Assembly (NCBI GenBank): GCA_030847615.1 | Contig: JAUMIR010000001.1 | Coordinates: forward strand, 440,688,687-440,752,686 | From: Gambelia wislizenii | Taxonomy: Eukaryota > Chordata > Lepidosauria > Squamata > Crotaphytidae | Direction: 5' to 3' | DNA: 64,000 nucleotides | Part shown: positions 9,340 to 20,852 of the stretch, piece by piece | Layout of the letters: each line of letters starts with the position of its first letter | Numbering within the stretch: position 1 is the stretch's first letter | Notes under the pieces: generated by a model | What the model saw: the letters and a program-made list of their open reading frames with translations, nothing else | The model's database searches: none | Told to the model about the DNA's origin: nothing | Position numbers and translations under genes: made by a program

Positions 9340-11014
9340 GCTAACATTGTAAACCAGTGAGTATTCTTGGTCTACAAATCCTGCCTTGTTTGCAAACAAG
9401 CCAGGTCCTTTTATTCAGAGAACACAGGGAGAAGCAAAACAGAGGAGATCATCAAACGTGTTAAAAGTGGTGTTACACGAATGCCAGGAGATCGCAAAAG
9501 GGCTCCCTTTTCAGACGACGTCCTTCCCCAGGTACATGTCACACTTTTTATGACTCTCCCCGGGTTACTTCTACCTTTTAAAATATGTTTTTTTTGCTTG
9601 CTGTCATTTTTTGTGTTCTTTTTCTTTTTGAATTTCCCATGCTCGTGTCTTCTCATGAGAATCTGCGGGATTTCAATCCAGGAAGTGGAGGGAGCTTCAT
9701 TAGAGCTGTGTTCACTCCTGAGATGCATTTTCCATGGAAGAGAAGATAAGTGTGATGGGGAGGGTGATTGTGGCGGATCAGGGACAGGACAGGGGCAGGA
9801 GTGGAGATTGTGGGACAGGAATGCTTCATTTGTTCCTGTCTGATAATCTCCAGAATTGAATGGTCCATATGCATAAGATTCTAGAATCCTGGATGATCTT
9901 TCTATGTGAACATAGTTGTTGGGTCAGTGCTTTGCAAGTAATTATCTTATGCTAACATATAAAACAATCATACATATCTGCCTCATCTCTACCATTCCTT
10001 ACTTAAGCTACTTTCTTTTCACACCTCCATTTTACATCTTCTCATTCCTTTCTTACAGATTAAGGCAGTAAAGTTCTTCACATTTTCTACTGTGGAAATA
10101 TGGTGTTGAAGGTTTTTTGTTTTTACATTGATTGTCACCCTATATAGCACCTGCACATCTGTAAGGAAGCGGAAACTAGATTGTTGTAGCCAATCAATGT
10201 GAGCCATATGGAAATAGTCTAACAATTGCCTTCAGTAATTCCCAGACTATTTTTTGACACTAAAATCCTGACAGCTTGCTCTTGTGATAAAGATGTTAAC
10301 AAGAGAAGAAAATGGCACTAATTTAATCTATTCTTACAGGTCATGCTGAAATGAGATGGGGATGACACAAAATTATAATAATAAATACAGGCGTAATTTC
10401 ACAGTTCTTCATAAACGCTGTTCCCCCATCTTTTCACATGCAAATTTACTAGCCTTTGCTTCGTGACAGTGATTTGTGAGGTGCTATCTTGCCCTCCACT
10501 TGGGAATTGTATTCTACCTGATCCCATAATTATTTTTATACTACTAAAACAAACCCTTACAGATTACTATTGCAGTGCAGTTCTAGAGGCTTTGCACCTC
10601 CTTCTCTTTAGGCTTTTGAGAGTCTTTACATTTGTATTAGCTTCTTGATTTTGACTTTAGATTACCCGTCCAACTCATGCAGGACAAGAGAAATAAAATC
10701 GGTTCAGAGTGCCAAGGAAGACAAAATAACCATATGAGAGCTGGCATTAAGCAATTTCAAGAGCTGGAAGTGCACTGTTGCTGACCAAAGGTTGAAAATG
10801 TTATAATTCCCCAGCCAGTGCCTGCAAGTCTGTGGAAGCTGGAGTCCAAAAATGCTCCAAGCTCTTATGGTAACTATTACAAATGCTAATGAGCCTAGTT
10901 TATAAGTGTCACTGCCTTGTGAGGGAGTGTCCTTGGAAGGATGGGGTTCAATGAAAGTTTTTGGCTTCTTTGGCACTTTGACCCACCTGGGGTAGGAAGT
11001 AGTTCATTTTAATA
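9340..11014. other. No confident feature
   Basis: There is a 158-codon open frame at 9367-9843. Its first half (9367-9533) ends at CAG followed by GTACAT, which could pass as a splice donor, but I see no acceptor, family match or conservation evidence. The rest is AT-rich and non-coding. Confidence 0.4.
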
Positions 11015-11500
11015 AGTTACTCTGGTAAAAAAAGTTACTCTTTGCAGTTGAAAACTGGGAAAGAGTGACATTTGCCTTTAATGGACATTGCTCTAATTCA
11101 CTACTTTTCAGTGGAACAAGAACAGGTTATCTGCTGTTACTTGTTGCTAAATGTATATGCTGACTCAGTCTGAGCAAAGGGAAGAGGAGGACAAAGGGTC
11201 ACATAGTTGGATACCTCATGCTGCAACTAGAAAGGATAGATATGTAAAGTTATTTACATTTTATCCTAAGAATTTCCAAAGTACAGTATCTGAATTGGCC
11301 ACTTGAGGGAACTAGAGAGCATTTTGTTATTTTCCAATGACACAGTAGTAACATTAATTGTAACTTATTAGAACAAGTAACTCACTGAGTTTCTGGACTG
11401 TAATAACAGTAACAAGTAATGAGCCACTGGGTGATCATAGTAATGAGTAAAGAAATTAGTATCTTTTAGAAAGCAACACTCCAAGCTTTATATCTTGCCA
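11015..11500. repeat. Possible GTTACT-rich MITE remnant
   Basis: The stretch carries repeated GTTACT and AGTAAC words in both orientations: AAGTTACTCT twice near 11016-11043, then GTAACTTATT, AGTAACTCACT, AACAGTAACAAGTAATGAG and GTAATGAGTAAAG at 11360-11450. A related cluster is at 44050-44195. This may be an old MITE, but its ends cannot be set. Confidence 0.35.
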
Positions 11501-12570
11501 CATTGGCCTTTAGTTTTCATGGGTAACCAGAACCAGCCCTACCATGGGGTGGAATGAAGTCACCACCTGAAGCAGCAGATTTTTGGTTGTCATGAAAAGA
11601 TAACAAATTGTTAGTTTTTCAATTTGTTACAACTATATTTTTTTCTGACAGGGATGGGGAGAGGTGATGTGGTATTTTCTGTATCCTTTGCCAGAATAAC
11701 TTCACTGGCTTTGAGTACTATGCACCTTGGGTGAATGAGGACGGTACTTGCTGTTCTGCCTCAGGCAAAATGTTTTGGGTGGTCTTGGATTTTGTTCTTG
11801 CAATCTGCATTGGGTTTTCAGCCTGCAAATGTTTTACATACATACATATGGATATATTAATTGAATGGCTACTGCAGATGAAAAATATGGTCATGCACTA
11901 AAGATCTGAAATTTAAAAGACTGCTACTACTCAGCCAGCATCTCTCTTTGCTCTGGGCTCCTTCTGGCATTTCAATAGAAATGTGGGAGCTAATGTTTCC
12001 CAATGGAATAGGAAACATTACGATGTCCCACTGCCTGAGGCAGGAGGATGCATGCTGCCCTCCTGTCTCTACCACTTGATACCCCTTCTGTTTGACCACT
12101 AGTCTCATCCTTCCATGGCTTCATCCAATACGCCTTGCTCTGGGCAAGGCATTGTGAATTAACTGGTCATGGAAACCATACCTCAGAGAAAGACATTTGG
12201 CAGGCTGCAGTGATCTGCCTCCCAGCTGTTTCTCTGCTGCAATATTCCCTCAGAAAAGCAATTAGCACGGCTCTCCAGCATCCACAGTGCCCCTCTTTGG
12301 ACAACTTCATACGCCAGTGAGGCTCTGTGGTGTGATGTTATGGACCTCTCAACAGGAATGGTGGATAGTATGTGACTGGCCAGACTTCCTTTTCCAGTGA
12401 CTGAGGTGGGCAACTCAACCTGCCTAATAAGAGGCCCAACCCTTGGAAAGAGCCATTCTAAAGCAGAGGCTGGTAATATTCTAATCCATAGCTAGTTACT
12501 TTTGGGCAGGGGGGGTATAACAAAGGTGTAACAAAATTACATTTTAAGGTGCAGTGCAACAAGTAAGAGC
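11501..12570. other. No confident feature
   Basis: I see no coding signal. The words CACCACCTGAAGCAGCAG (11560), TGCCTCAGGCAAAATG (11757) and TGCCTGAGGCAGGAGG (12033) hint at an old dispersed repeat that I cannot delimit. Confidence 0.4.
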
Positions 12571-12573
12571 AAT

Positions 12574-13217
12574 GGGGTTGTCTATACAGTGAAAATACTC
12601 CTTATAGAATTCAAATTCAAAGACAATATGATTTGTCTTAATGATATCCTGCACCAATCTGCCATATTTGGCAGGAACCAGGCCAAAACCTCCAAAAACT
12701 AAAGAGGCTTTTGAGGCTTTCCCTGAAGTTTTTAAAAAGCTCTACGGGGGATGCACATTCCAGCTTGTTGGGACAACCATTCACTTTGCTGTGCATTCCT
12801 GATATGAACGGAAGTGGAAAGCTGCTTGGTCAGACATGCACAGGGGGCAGAGCTTCCTGGCAAGGCAAGTGCCCCAAACCACTATGCTGGATTTTCGCCA
12901 TAGCGATCATGTGCTGAGGCAATGAAACAGCCTTGTTTTCTTTTTTCCTATTCATTTAAGCAGAATATCACAGTTCTGCACTTTGGATATGCTTTTTAAA
13001 AATACTGTTTGGCAGGGGCAACTGGTAACAATAAAAATATAAATAATTCACTCATGCCTGCCATCTTGATTTGCAGGCATGCCCATTTGAACAATGAACA
13101 CAGATAGCTTTGCATGCCTGCGATCTTGCCAAAAAATCATTGAGACGAATTAATGCCGTTGTGAACTGGCATTAGCGTGCATCAATCCACATTTTATAGC
13201 CTCGTATAGACAAGCCC
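12574..13217 (-). mobile_element. Harbinger-like MITE family 1 (644 bp)
   Basis: The ends are inverted (GGGGTTGTCTATA left, TATAGACAAGCCC right) and flanked by AAT on both sides (12571-12573, 13218-13220). The body matches 23609-24222, 27417-28082 and 57287-57936: TTTGGCAAGATCGCAGGCATGC, AAATCAAGATGGCAGGCATG and CAGTTGCCCCTGCCAAACAG blocks on the minus strand. It is non-coding. A 3-bp duplication with GG-starting TIRs fits PIF/Harbinger. Confidence 0.8.
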
Positions 13218-13269
13218 AATTATTTCCTGTGGCACACTACACATAACACTAGTTGACATTCCAGCCACT

Positions 13270-13480
13270 AGTAGGCTCTCATGGCTTGGTAAAGTGGAAG
13301 TCAGTATGAAAGGAGAAGACTGCACTGGATGGGTTCAATCAAGGAAGTCACAGCCCTGAGTTTGGAAAGTCCTGAGCAGGGCAGCTGATGGCTCTTGGAG
13401 GTCTCTCATTCATAGGGTTGCTGCTAAGTCAAAGTCCACTTAATGACAAATAACATCATTATCAACAACAATGAGCACTG
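13270..13480 (+). mobile_element. BovB 3' tail
   Basis: It encodes scraps of the BovB C terminus (near 13300-13400) followed by the 3' UTR signature CTTGGAGGTCTCTCATTCATAGGGTTGCTGCTAAGTC and an AT-rich tail. It corresponds to 38190-38350 of copy 2. It is strongly 5'-truncated, as is usual for LINEs. Confidence 0.75.
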
Positions 13481-13625
13481 ATTCCCATTCCATTACATCT
13501 CTCTCCTGCTCCTTAGCCCATATCATATACCACACCAATAACTTCTTCCACTGTTCTACTCGTCTTGGCTTTATGTAGATCCTGTCTCAAATCTTTGTAC
13601 GCTAACTACTCTTTATGACCAACAA

Positions 13626-14107
13626 TCATAGAATCATAGAATTGTAGAGTTGGAAGAGACCACAAGGGCCATCCAGTCCAACCTCCTGCCAGGAAATCAC
13701 GATCAAAGCATCCCTGACAGATGGCCATCCAGCCTCTGTTTAAAGACCTCTAAGGAAGGAGACCCCAACACACTCTGAGGGAGTGCGTTCCACTGCCAAA
13801 TAGCTCTTACTGTGAGAAAGTTCCTCCTAATGTTGAGGTGGAATCTCTGTTCCTGGAGCTTGCATCCATTGCTCCGTCTCTGAAGTCTCTGGAGCAGCAG
13901 GAAACAAGCTTGCTTCATCCTTAATGTGACACCCCTTCAAATACTTAAACAGGGCTATCATATCACCCCTTAACCATCTTTTTTCCAGGCTAAACATACC
14001 CAGCTCCCTAAGTCTTTCCTCATAAGTCATGGTTTCCAGACCTTTCACCATTTTAGTCGCCCTTCTCTGGACACGCTCCAATTTGTCAATATCCTTTTTG
14101 AATTGTG
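13626..14107 (-). mobile_element. CR1 LINE 3' fragment
   Basis: It starts with the reversed CR1 octamer tail (TCATAGAATCATAGAATTG) and runs into the C-terminal coding region: on the minus strand, frames read [33 protein letters not shown] and then [39 protein letters not shown]. Frames are broken by at least one shift. It is about 480 bp of a 4-kb element. A matching but longer copy lies at 16313-20700. Confidence 0.92.
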
Positions 14108-14311
14108 ATGGATGCTATCAAGAAAGTGTTGGGGTATATGAGTATAAAATTGAACATTTAAAGATTCCAGGGAGCAAGCCCTTTAGGAATATCTTCTTAA
14201 GAAAACTTTCTTTCAAAGTAAACAGAGTTAGCGTAGGGAAGACTTGGTTGAAACTGAACTTGTCATCCCATCACCATGCCCACATGTTTTGCATTTCTAT
14301 TACTATTAACA

Positions 14312-14330
14312 TACACACACACACACACAC
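14312..14330. repeat. (AC)n microsatellite
   Basis: Short AC dinucleotide run. Confidence 0.9.
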
Positions 14331-14404
14331 TGCCATCCATTGGTATTAATGTCTGTTATCAGGTGCTTCTCTCCATGCATCTGATGAAGTAGAATGAGAA
14401 CCAT

Positions 14405-14612
14405 ATCACACTACACTATTATAGTGCTATATTCCCCTTTAACTTCCATGACAACATCCTGTGAAATTCTGGGGTTTGTAGTTTAGTGAGGCCCAAGAGC
14501 TCTCTGGCTGAAAATTCTAAATGCCCTTCCCTAAACTGCATATCCCAGGATTCCATAGGATGTTGCTATGGCAATTAAAGTCAAATATAGCACTATGATA
14601 GTGTAGTGTGAT
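14405..14612. mobile_element. Palindromic MITE (208 bp)
   Basis: The left half (ATCACACTACACTATTATAG, then TGCTATATTC... CATCCTGTGAAATTCTGGGGT ... GTAGTTTAG) is mirrored as reverse complement by the right half with about 80% identity over the full arm length. The element folds into one long hairpin. No clear target duplication is visible. It is non-coding. Confidence 0.8.
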
Positions 14613-15735
14613 CAGAATCTGAATGTATGAAAACTTATGCTACAAACATCTTTTTCTCAGTTTCAAGATCCCTTTGGATACTGATAAAGACTAATACAGC
14701 TATATCTTTAAGTAAGAGCAAAGTGACTTTATTAAAGTAAGAAACAATTTATAGTTATTTTCAAAATCACTTTTAGGAACATTTTTAGAGGTGCTTTACA
14801 GGACTTAAAAAAAGATTTATGCCATTCTTTTATCAATCCTGAGGATTATTCTTTTAAAAAGTAACAGAAAGTACCGTAATGGAAAAGTAACAAACAGTGT
14901 ACGTCACATATTGAGTCACCTGGTTCCATTTTTGTAATAAATGACAGCTGCTGATTATTTTTAAAACATTGTAATGAATGAAAGAATGAATTGCTTTCGA
15001 AAAACAGCTTCCCAAGCTTGGAAATCAGTGTAATATTGAAAGCTGAACTATTTGTTATTACAGAAAAGTTGGGAAGTGTTGCCTTAGAAATTTCACCCGA
15101 TATTTCACATTTCTTTTAACTGTGGGCCTATCTGGGTGGGACATGCCTAGATCTAAGCCACATGAACCTTGAGCTCAAATTGTCTCAGTTGCTCAGTCAC
15201 CTGCATGGTAGTTGAGTATAGTAGAAACGCTGGAACAAGGCAGAAATCAGACTTGAGGAGTATTGTAGTCTCCAGTGATCCTAGCAGCCTCATACAATGT
15301 AGAGTTCAAGTATTCAATATAGGTGACCCGTGGAACTGAATATTACTTATGGGAAGTGTGAACTTCTGAATGGCAGAGTTATTAGAGAAAAATAGGGGTA
15401 TTAAATGAGCCATTCGCTAACTCGCCATTTGCTAAAGGAGCTACATTTAGAGTAAGCGTAAATGCTAAAGGCTAATTTCAGTAGCTTCTGCATAAATGCT
15501 ACAACAAAGGGCCTTTATGTGCCACTAAAATTGGAGGAAATTACTTTTTGATTTGGAACAAGCTCATGCCAAGGTGACATTATTACATAAACTATGTTGA
15601 CTCTATTGATGGCGAGTAACAGAACAGCTTCATTATAGGAAGCAGACAGGTTTAGTAGTTTCTCCCTCTTGCAAGCAAGGGCATTTACTTTTTAGATCCA
15701 GAAGTAATATCTTCCCCATGTCTCTTTTTCATTTC
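14613..15735. other. No recognisable feature
   Basis: AT-rich non-coding sequence without a repeat I can name. Confidence 0.5.
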
Positions 15736-16068
15736 CAAGGGGTATGGAGGGCTATAGATATTGTGGCAGGGGGCAAAATGAATGCATTGTCCCCCATATA
15801 TGGATTCTACTCTCCCCAATGAAGCCAAACACTGAAAATTGTTCTCACTTAGAACTCCTATTTGCTGTGTTTACATACTCTTGGTAACTTTGCCTGCCCC
15901 TTTTCTTTGGATTTCTAAACACTATTTCTAAATGTTCAAATGAAGATTTAAGTTACTGCAATGCTAGAAATATGGGGAGTGAATGAAAATTTTATGTATG
16001 GGGGGGGGCAACCTTTTTATTCGGTTGCATGGTCCTCATTTTGCCCTGCCCCCAAGAACTACACCCCT
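15736..16068 (+). mobile_element. hAT-like element
   Basis: The right end (GAACTACACCCCTGG) and left end (CAAGGGGTATGGAGGGC) are decayed forms of the CAGGGGTGTAGCTA-type TIR of hAT elements. Inner words (GGGGCAACCTT... and CCTCATTTTGCCCTGCC) match 47436-47771. It is non-autonomous. Its 8-bp duplication is no longer legible. Confidence 0.6.
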
Positions 16069-16449
16069 GGGAGTTATGCATGTTAGTCTCTCATACCATG
16101 AACAACAAGAACAAGACTAGTGACATATAAAGAACATATAAGCTTTGTTGACCTAAGCTTTTTTAAAAAAAACTGTTTCATTAGACACAGGGACCAAGTT
16201 GTTATTCTTGTGGTTGTTAGTCTTTCTGTATGTGTTACTATGTTAGATGTGTGAATTACCGCCTTTGTCAATAGCCAGTGTTTAGGCAACTTTCACTCTT
16301 TATACTTTTCATAGAATCATAGAATCATAGAATTGTAGAGTTGGAAGAGACCACGAGGGCCATCAAGTCCAACCCCCTGCCACGCAGGAATACACAATCA
16401 AATCATCCCTGACAGATGGCCATCCAGCCTCTGTTTAAAGACCTCCAAG

Positions 16450-17498
16450 GAAGGAGACCCCACCATGCTCCGAGGGAGTGTGTTCCACTGCCCAACAGCT
16501 CTTACTGTCAAAAAAACTTCCTAATGTTGAGGTGGAATCTCTGTTCCTGGAGCTTGCATCCATTGTTTTGAGTTCTAGTCTCTGGAGCAGCAGAAAACAA
16601 GCCTGCTCCAGCCTCAATCTGACACCCCTTCAGATACTTAAACAGGGCTATCATATTGTCCCTCAACTGTCTTTTTTTCCAGGCTAAACATACCCAGCTC
16701 CCTAAGTCTCTCCTCATAAGGCATGGCTTCCAGACCTTTCACCATTTTAGTTGAACTCCTCTGGACATGCTCCAATTTGTCAATAACCTTTTTGAATTGT
16801 GGTGCCCAGAACTGGACACAGTATTCTAGGTGAGGCGTGACCAAGGCAGAACAGAGTGGCACTATTACTTCCCTTGATCTAGACACTATACTTCTATTGA
16901 TGCAACTCAAAATCACTTTGGCCTTTTTAGCTGCTGCATCACACTGTTGACTCATGTTCAACTTGTGGTCTACTAGGACTCCTAGATCCCTTTCGCACGT
17001 AGTCTCATTCAGCCAGGTCTCCCCCATCCTATATCTATGCATTTCATTTTTCCACCCTAAGTGCAGTACCTTACATTTCTCTGTATCGAATTTCATTTTG
17101 TTAGCTTTGGCCGAGCTCTCCAGTCTATCCAGGTCATTTTGAATTTTGATTCTGTCCTCTAGGGTATGAGCTACTCCTCCTAATTTGGTGTCATCTCCCA
17201 ATTTGATAAGTATGCCCCTAATTCCCTCATCCAAGTCATTGATAAAGATGTTGAATAGCACTTGGCCCAGGACAGAACCCTGTGGCACCCCACTGGTCAC
17301 ATCTTTCCAAGACGAAGAGGAGCCACTGCTGAGCACCCTTTGGGTTTGGCCGGTCAACCAATTACAAATCCATTTAACAGTTAACATGTCTAGCCCACAT
17401 TTTACAAGCTTGTTTGCAAGAATGTCATGGGGAACCTTGTCAAAGGCCTTACTGAAATCAAGATATGCGATATCCACAACATTCCCTTCATCTACCAA
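16450..17498 (-). pseudogene. CR1 ORF2 RT and C-terminal domain
   Basis: A 286-codon open stretch (17498-16638) keeps the RT palm motifs: AYLDFSKAFDKVPHDIL (motif A with its catalytic Asp), SGVPQGSVLGQVLFNIFINDL (motif B) and LGDDTKLGG (motif C). In CR1, motif C is normally FADDTKLGG. Both positions before the DD differ here, so activity is doubtful. The C-terminal region follows ([47 protein letters not shown]), then a frameshift near 16650 into the LNIRKFF block. The RT would copy its own RNA at nicked target DNA. Confidence 0.93.
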
Positions 17499-17772
17499 GC
17501 TGGTAACTTTATATATAAAAAAAGAGAGAGATCAGATTAGTCTGGCATGACTTGTTTTTCTGAAACCCATGTTGACTTTTTGTGATTATGGCATTGCCCT
17601 CTGAATGTTCACAGGCTCTGTTTAATGATCTGCTCTAGAATCTTCCCTGGTATTAATGTCAGACTAACTGGACGATAATTGTTGGGATCCTCTTTTTTCC
17701 CCCTTTTTAAAGATGGGGACAACATTTGCCCTTCTCCAGTCTGCTGGGACTTTTCCTGTTCTCCAGGAGTTC

Positions 17773-18381
17773 TCAAAGATTATTGCCAATGGCTGATATT
17801 ACATTTGCCAGCTCTTTTAATACTCTTGGATGTAGTTCATCTGGTTCTGGAGATTTAAATTCATTTAGATTAAGAAGGTATTCCTGTACTACCTCTTTGC
17901 TTATTTTGTGCTGGATTTCCCCTATTGTGTCCTCTGTCCCATTATCCTCAGGTTGATCATCCTTTTCCTTTTCTGAAAACACTGAGGCAAAGAAGGTGTT
18001 GAGTAATTCTGCCTTTTCTCTGTTCAGTTAGCATTTTGCCATCTTCTCCGTGTAGCGGCCCTACCATTTCCTTCCTCCTCCTTTTGCTATGGACATACCC
18101 AAAAAACCCTTTTTATTGTTCTTAACCTCTATAGCAAGCCTGAGCTCATTCTGCACTTTAGCTTTTCTGACTTTACTCCTACATGTGTTCGCTATCTGTT
18201 TGAATTCTTCTTTGCTGATTTCCCCCTTTTTCCATTTCCTATACATGTTCCGTTTAAAACTTAGCTCCATTGAAAGTTCTTTTATCATCCATCCTGGTTT
18301 CTTGAGGCACCTCCCATTTTCTTCCTCAATGGTACTGTTTGAAATTGTGCCTTCAGTATCTCCCTTTTGAGAAAGTCCCAT
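17773..18381 (-). pseudogene. CR1 ORF2 linker between EN and RT
   Basis: Two open segments in different frames carry the typical CR1 linker: KWKKGEISKEEFKQIANTCRSKVRKAKVQNELRLA (18381-18061), rich in Lys and Arg, then EYLLNLNEFKSPEPDELHPRVLKEL (17982-17773), which is RT block 0/1 (the SPGPDGIHPRVL-type motif). Between them are frame changes. These continue the ORF2 on both sides. Confidence 0.85.
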
Positions 18382-19154
18382 CCATCTTGAGATCTATTCT
18401 CCTTTAGTATTCCTGACCATGGGATCACCCCCAGTATTTTCCTGGGTTTATTGAAATCACCTCTCCTAAAGTCAAGAATGCGTGTCTGACTATGCCTGGC
18501 TTCTCCTTTCCATTGTATAACAAACTCCAAGAGAACATGATCACTCTCACCTTAGGATCCCACCACTTGCACCCCATTAACCAGGTCATCCCTGTTGGTT
18601 AGGATCAGATCTAAAATAGCTGACCCCCTTGTTGCCTTTTCCACCTTTTGGACCATGAAATTGTCTTCCAGGCAAGTAAGGAATTTGCTAGACCTTGAAG
18701 TTTTGATTGAGTTAGATTGCCAGCAAATATCAGGATAGTTGAAGTCACCCATCACTACTACATGTCTTCTTTCTGCGTGTGTGGTCATTTGTTCTAGAAA
18801 GGCATCATCCAATTCCTCCGTCTGACTTGGGGATCCATAGTAGAGTCCCACAATAACACCCTTATTGTTTCCCTCCCCTTTAATTTTTATCCAGATGCTC
18901 TCCACCTGGATTCCAGTGTTGATGTCATGGATCTTTTCACTGGTATAAATATCCCTGATATATAATGCTATTCCTCCTCCTTTCCTGTTTAGCCTCTTAT
19001 AAAGGTTATACCCCTCTATTCCTACATTCCAGTCATGCGACTCATCCCAGCTCTGTGCATTAGTGTAGAGACATCTAAGACCATGTGTTCCCTTTACTTG
19101 CTGCCTGTGCAAGTTTTTTTTTTTTTTTTGCCTCTCACTGTTGGGTCCTTGCAC
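18380..19154 (-). pseudogene. CR1 ORF2 APE endonuclease, internally deleted
   Basis: Seen: [10 protein letters not shown] (start of domain), then directly [58 protein letters not shown] (catalytic DxN motif), [10 protein letters not shown], and in another frame SDHVLLEFVIQW (the terminal SDH motif). Family knowledge: CR1 has about 25 residues between NAQS and WDNSHDW, including the ITETWW block with the catalytic Glu. They are missing here, so the nuclease lacks a key residue. There is also a stop and frame change after GVQVVGS. Confidence 0.88.
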
Positions 19155-19390
19155 TGTCTTGTTCCCTCTATGACAATTTGACTATTTTCTCCAGCCCTTT
19201 TGCCTTCCAGAATACTGTCTCCCTCCCCCATATGACTCAGTTTAAAGCCCTCCTGATCAAATTCTTGAGACTGTTGGCAAAAATGTTTCTGCCAACTGTC
19301 GTGAGATGCACCCCATCCCTTGCCAGAAGTCCCCCCTCATGGACCCGCAGCCCATGATCGAAGAATCCAAATTGTTCTCGGCAACACCAT

Positions 19391-20184
19391 CTACAGTGTC
19401 AGTTGTTTACATCGGCTATTTTCCTCTCCCTTCTGCCCTTCAACTGGCAGAAGAGACGAGATGACAACCTGTGCATCCATTTCTTTCAGCTTCCTCCCCA
19501 GAGCCTCATAATCTTTTCTGATCTTTGGAAAGTTGTGCCTTGCAGTATCATTGGTTCCCACATGGACCAAAAGGAAGGGGTAATGATTTGTAGGCTTGAC
19601 GAGTCTTGTCAGCCTCTCCATCACATCACGGATCTTTGCCCCAGGGAGACAACACACCTCCTGAAATATCTTGTCAGGCCCACAAACCACTGCTTCTGTA
19701 CCCCTCAGCAAGGAGTCTCCCACCACCACCACACACCTCGCTAAGGCTTTGCAGTGGCTGCTCCTTGCGGTGGTACTCTCAGGGTCCCCTGCTCTGCCCC
19801 TGAAGTCTGTCCATGCTGTTCTTCCACATTGTCCTTGATAAGGGAGAGGGCTTCAAATCGATTCTGTAGCTGCAAGCTGCCAGAACAATCCCTGGATTTT
19901 CTTGTTCTGTGTGTAACATTCCTCCAGTTGTCTACCTCCTGTGCATGTGAAGTGACCATCTCCTCCCCAGCCACTTCCTCTGTGCGGTCCCTATCCAAGA
20001 CTGTTTGTTCTGTTCTGTCCAGGAAAACCTCTTGCTCATGAATATGTTGAAGTGTAGCTACCCGTGTCACCAGCTGCTGGACTTTCTCCTCCTTGGTGCA
20101 TGTGAAGTTCCCCACATCTGTAGACAAGAAGACAAACATCGCACAGGTGTTGCAGGTGACTGCAGCAGTCCCCTCAGTGTCCAC
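19391..20184 (-). pseudogene. CR1 ORF1 with SGNH esterase domain
   Basis: The N-terminal part (20184-19741) begins MDTEGTAAVTCNTCAMFVFL and has a Cys-rich head (CNTC, then FTCTKEE) and a coiled-coil-like acidic stretch. The C-terminal part (19732-19391) has VVVVGDSLLRGTE (GDS block with the nucleophile Ser), GAKIRDVMERL and LLVHVGTNDTARH (GTND block), the hallmarks of SGNH/GDSL esterases described in CR1 ORF1. One frame change near 19738 separates the two. ORF1 binds element RNA; the role of its esterase is debated. Confidence 0.88.
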
Positions 20185-20700
20185 GGTGAGAGCTTTTAGG
20201 TAATCTAAGAACTCTTAGTTAATGGTGAGAACTCTATGCTGTACTTTTAAGTATGCTGTATTTTTCCTTGGTTGCCTAAATTCGTGCGCTCTTAGGCTTG
20301 CGCCTCTGCAAGGAGTTATATAGAGCTAGGCTCCCAGCTCCACCCCCTGGTGACTCACAGACGTCACTCACAGAAGCTCCACCCCCTCAGCAACAAGCAC
20401 CCTCTCCCAACAGTTTTTAAAAAATTCAAACTCACAGAAGCTCAACCCCCTCAGCAACAAGCACCCTCTCCCAACAGTTTTTTAAAAAAATCAAATTCAC
20501 CCACTCAAAATGCCTTCCCAGAAGCTGCTCTCCTTCTTCTCTCTGGCAGGAAACTGACTTGGAAAGCCTCTGCAAGGAGTTATATAGAGCTAGGCTCCCA
20601 GCTCCACCCCATAGTGACTGACAGATGTGACTCACAGAAGCTCCACCACCTTCATATTCTTCTTCCCGCTACCCCTCTTGATTACAATCCCTGACCCACA
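20185..20700 (-). promoter_or_regulatory. CR1 5' region, tandem TATA-bearing units
   Basis: Two direct copies of an about 85-bp block lie 264 bp apart (starting 20302 and 20566; GCCTCTGCAAGGAGTTATAT is identical in both). Inside the first unit a 63-bp subunit is repeated (CAGAAGCTC start at 20371 and 20434; AACAAGCACCCTCTCCCAAC in both). On the minus strand each large unit contains CTCTATATAACTCC, a TATA-like box about 130-400 bp upstream of the ORF1 start. I infer a promoter array for the CR1; this is not shown by the sequence alone. Confidence 0.6.
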
Positions 20701-20852
20701 AAAATTCATATAGAGGTTAAACTCTATCACTTTAACTGGGACTGAACAACGTGTTTTCATCCGCAAACACACATAGATCTGTTCAGCTTGCCTACACTGG
20801 CAGGAAACCCTGCACCTACCTTGTAGCCACGGGTTATCTTTTCGATCTGCAG

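Larger units (their letters stand above)
16313..20700 (-). mobile_element. Nearly full-length CR1 LINE
   Basis: This is the longest element in the window (about 4.4 kb, near the full length of CR1). On the minus strand the order is: 5' region with tandem units (20700-20200), ORF1 with esterase (20184-19391), ORF2 endonuclease (19154-18380), linker, RT and C-terminal domain (17982-16450), and the 3' UTR ending in the CR1 ATTCTATG octamer tail (16313-16340). CR1 rarely keeps its 5' end, so this copy is informative even though its ORFs are broken. Confidence 0.93.

Noticed and set aside
18530..18552. Separate genes for each open piece of the CR1 ORF2
   Set aside because: The pieces follow the domain order of a single CR1 ORF2 and are separated only by frameshifts and stops.
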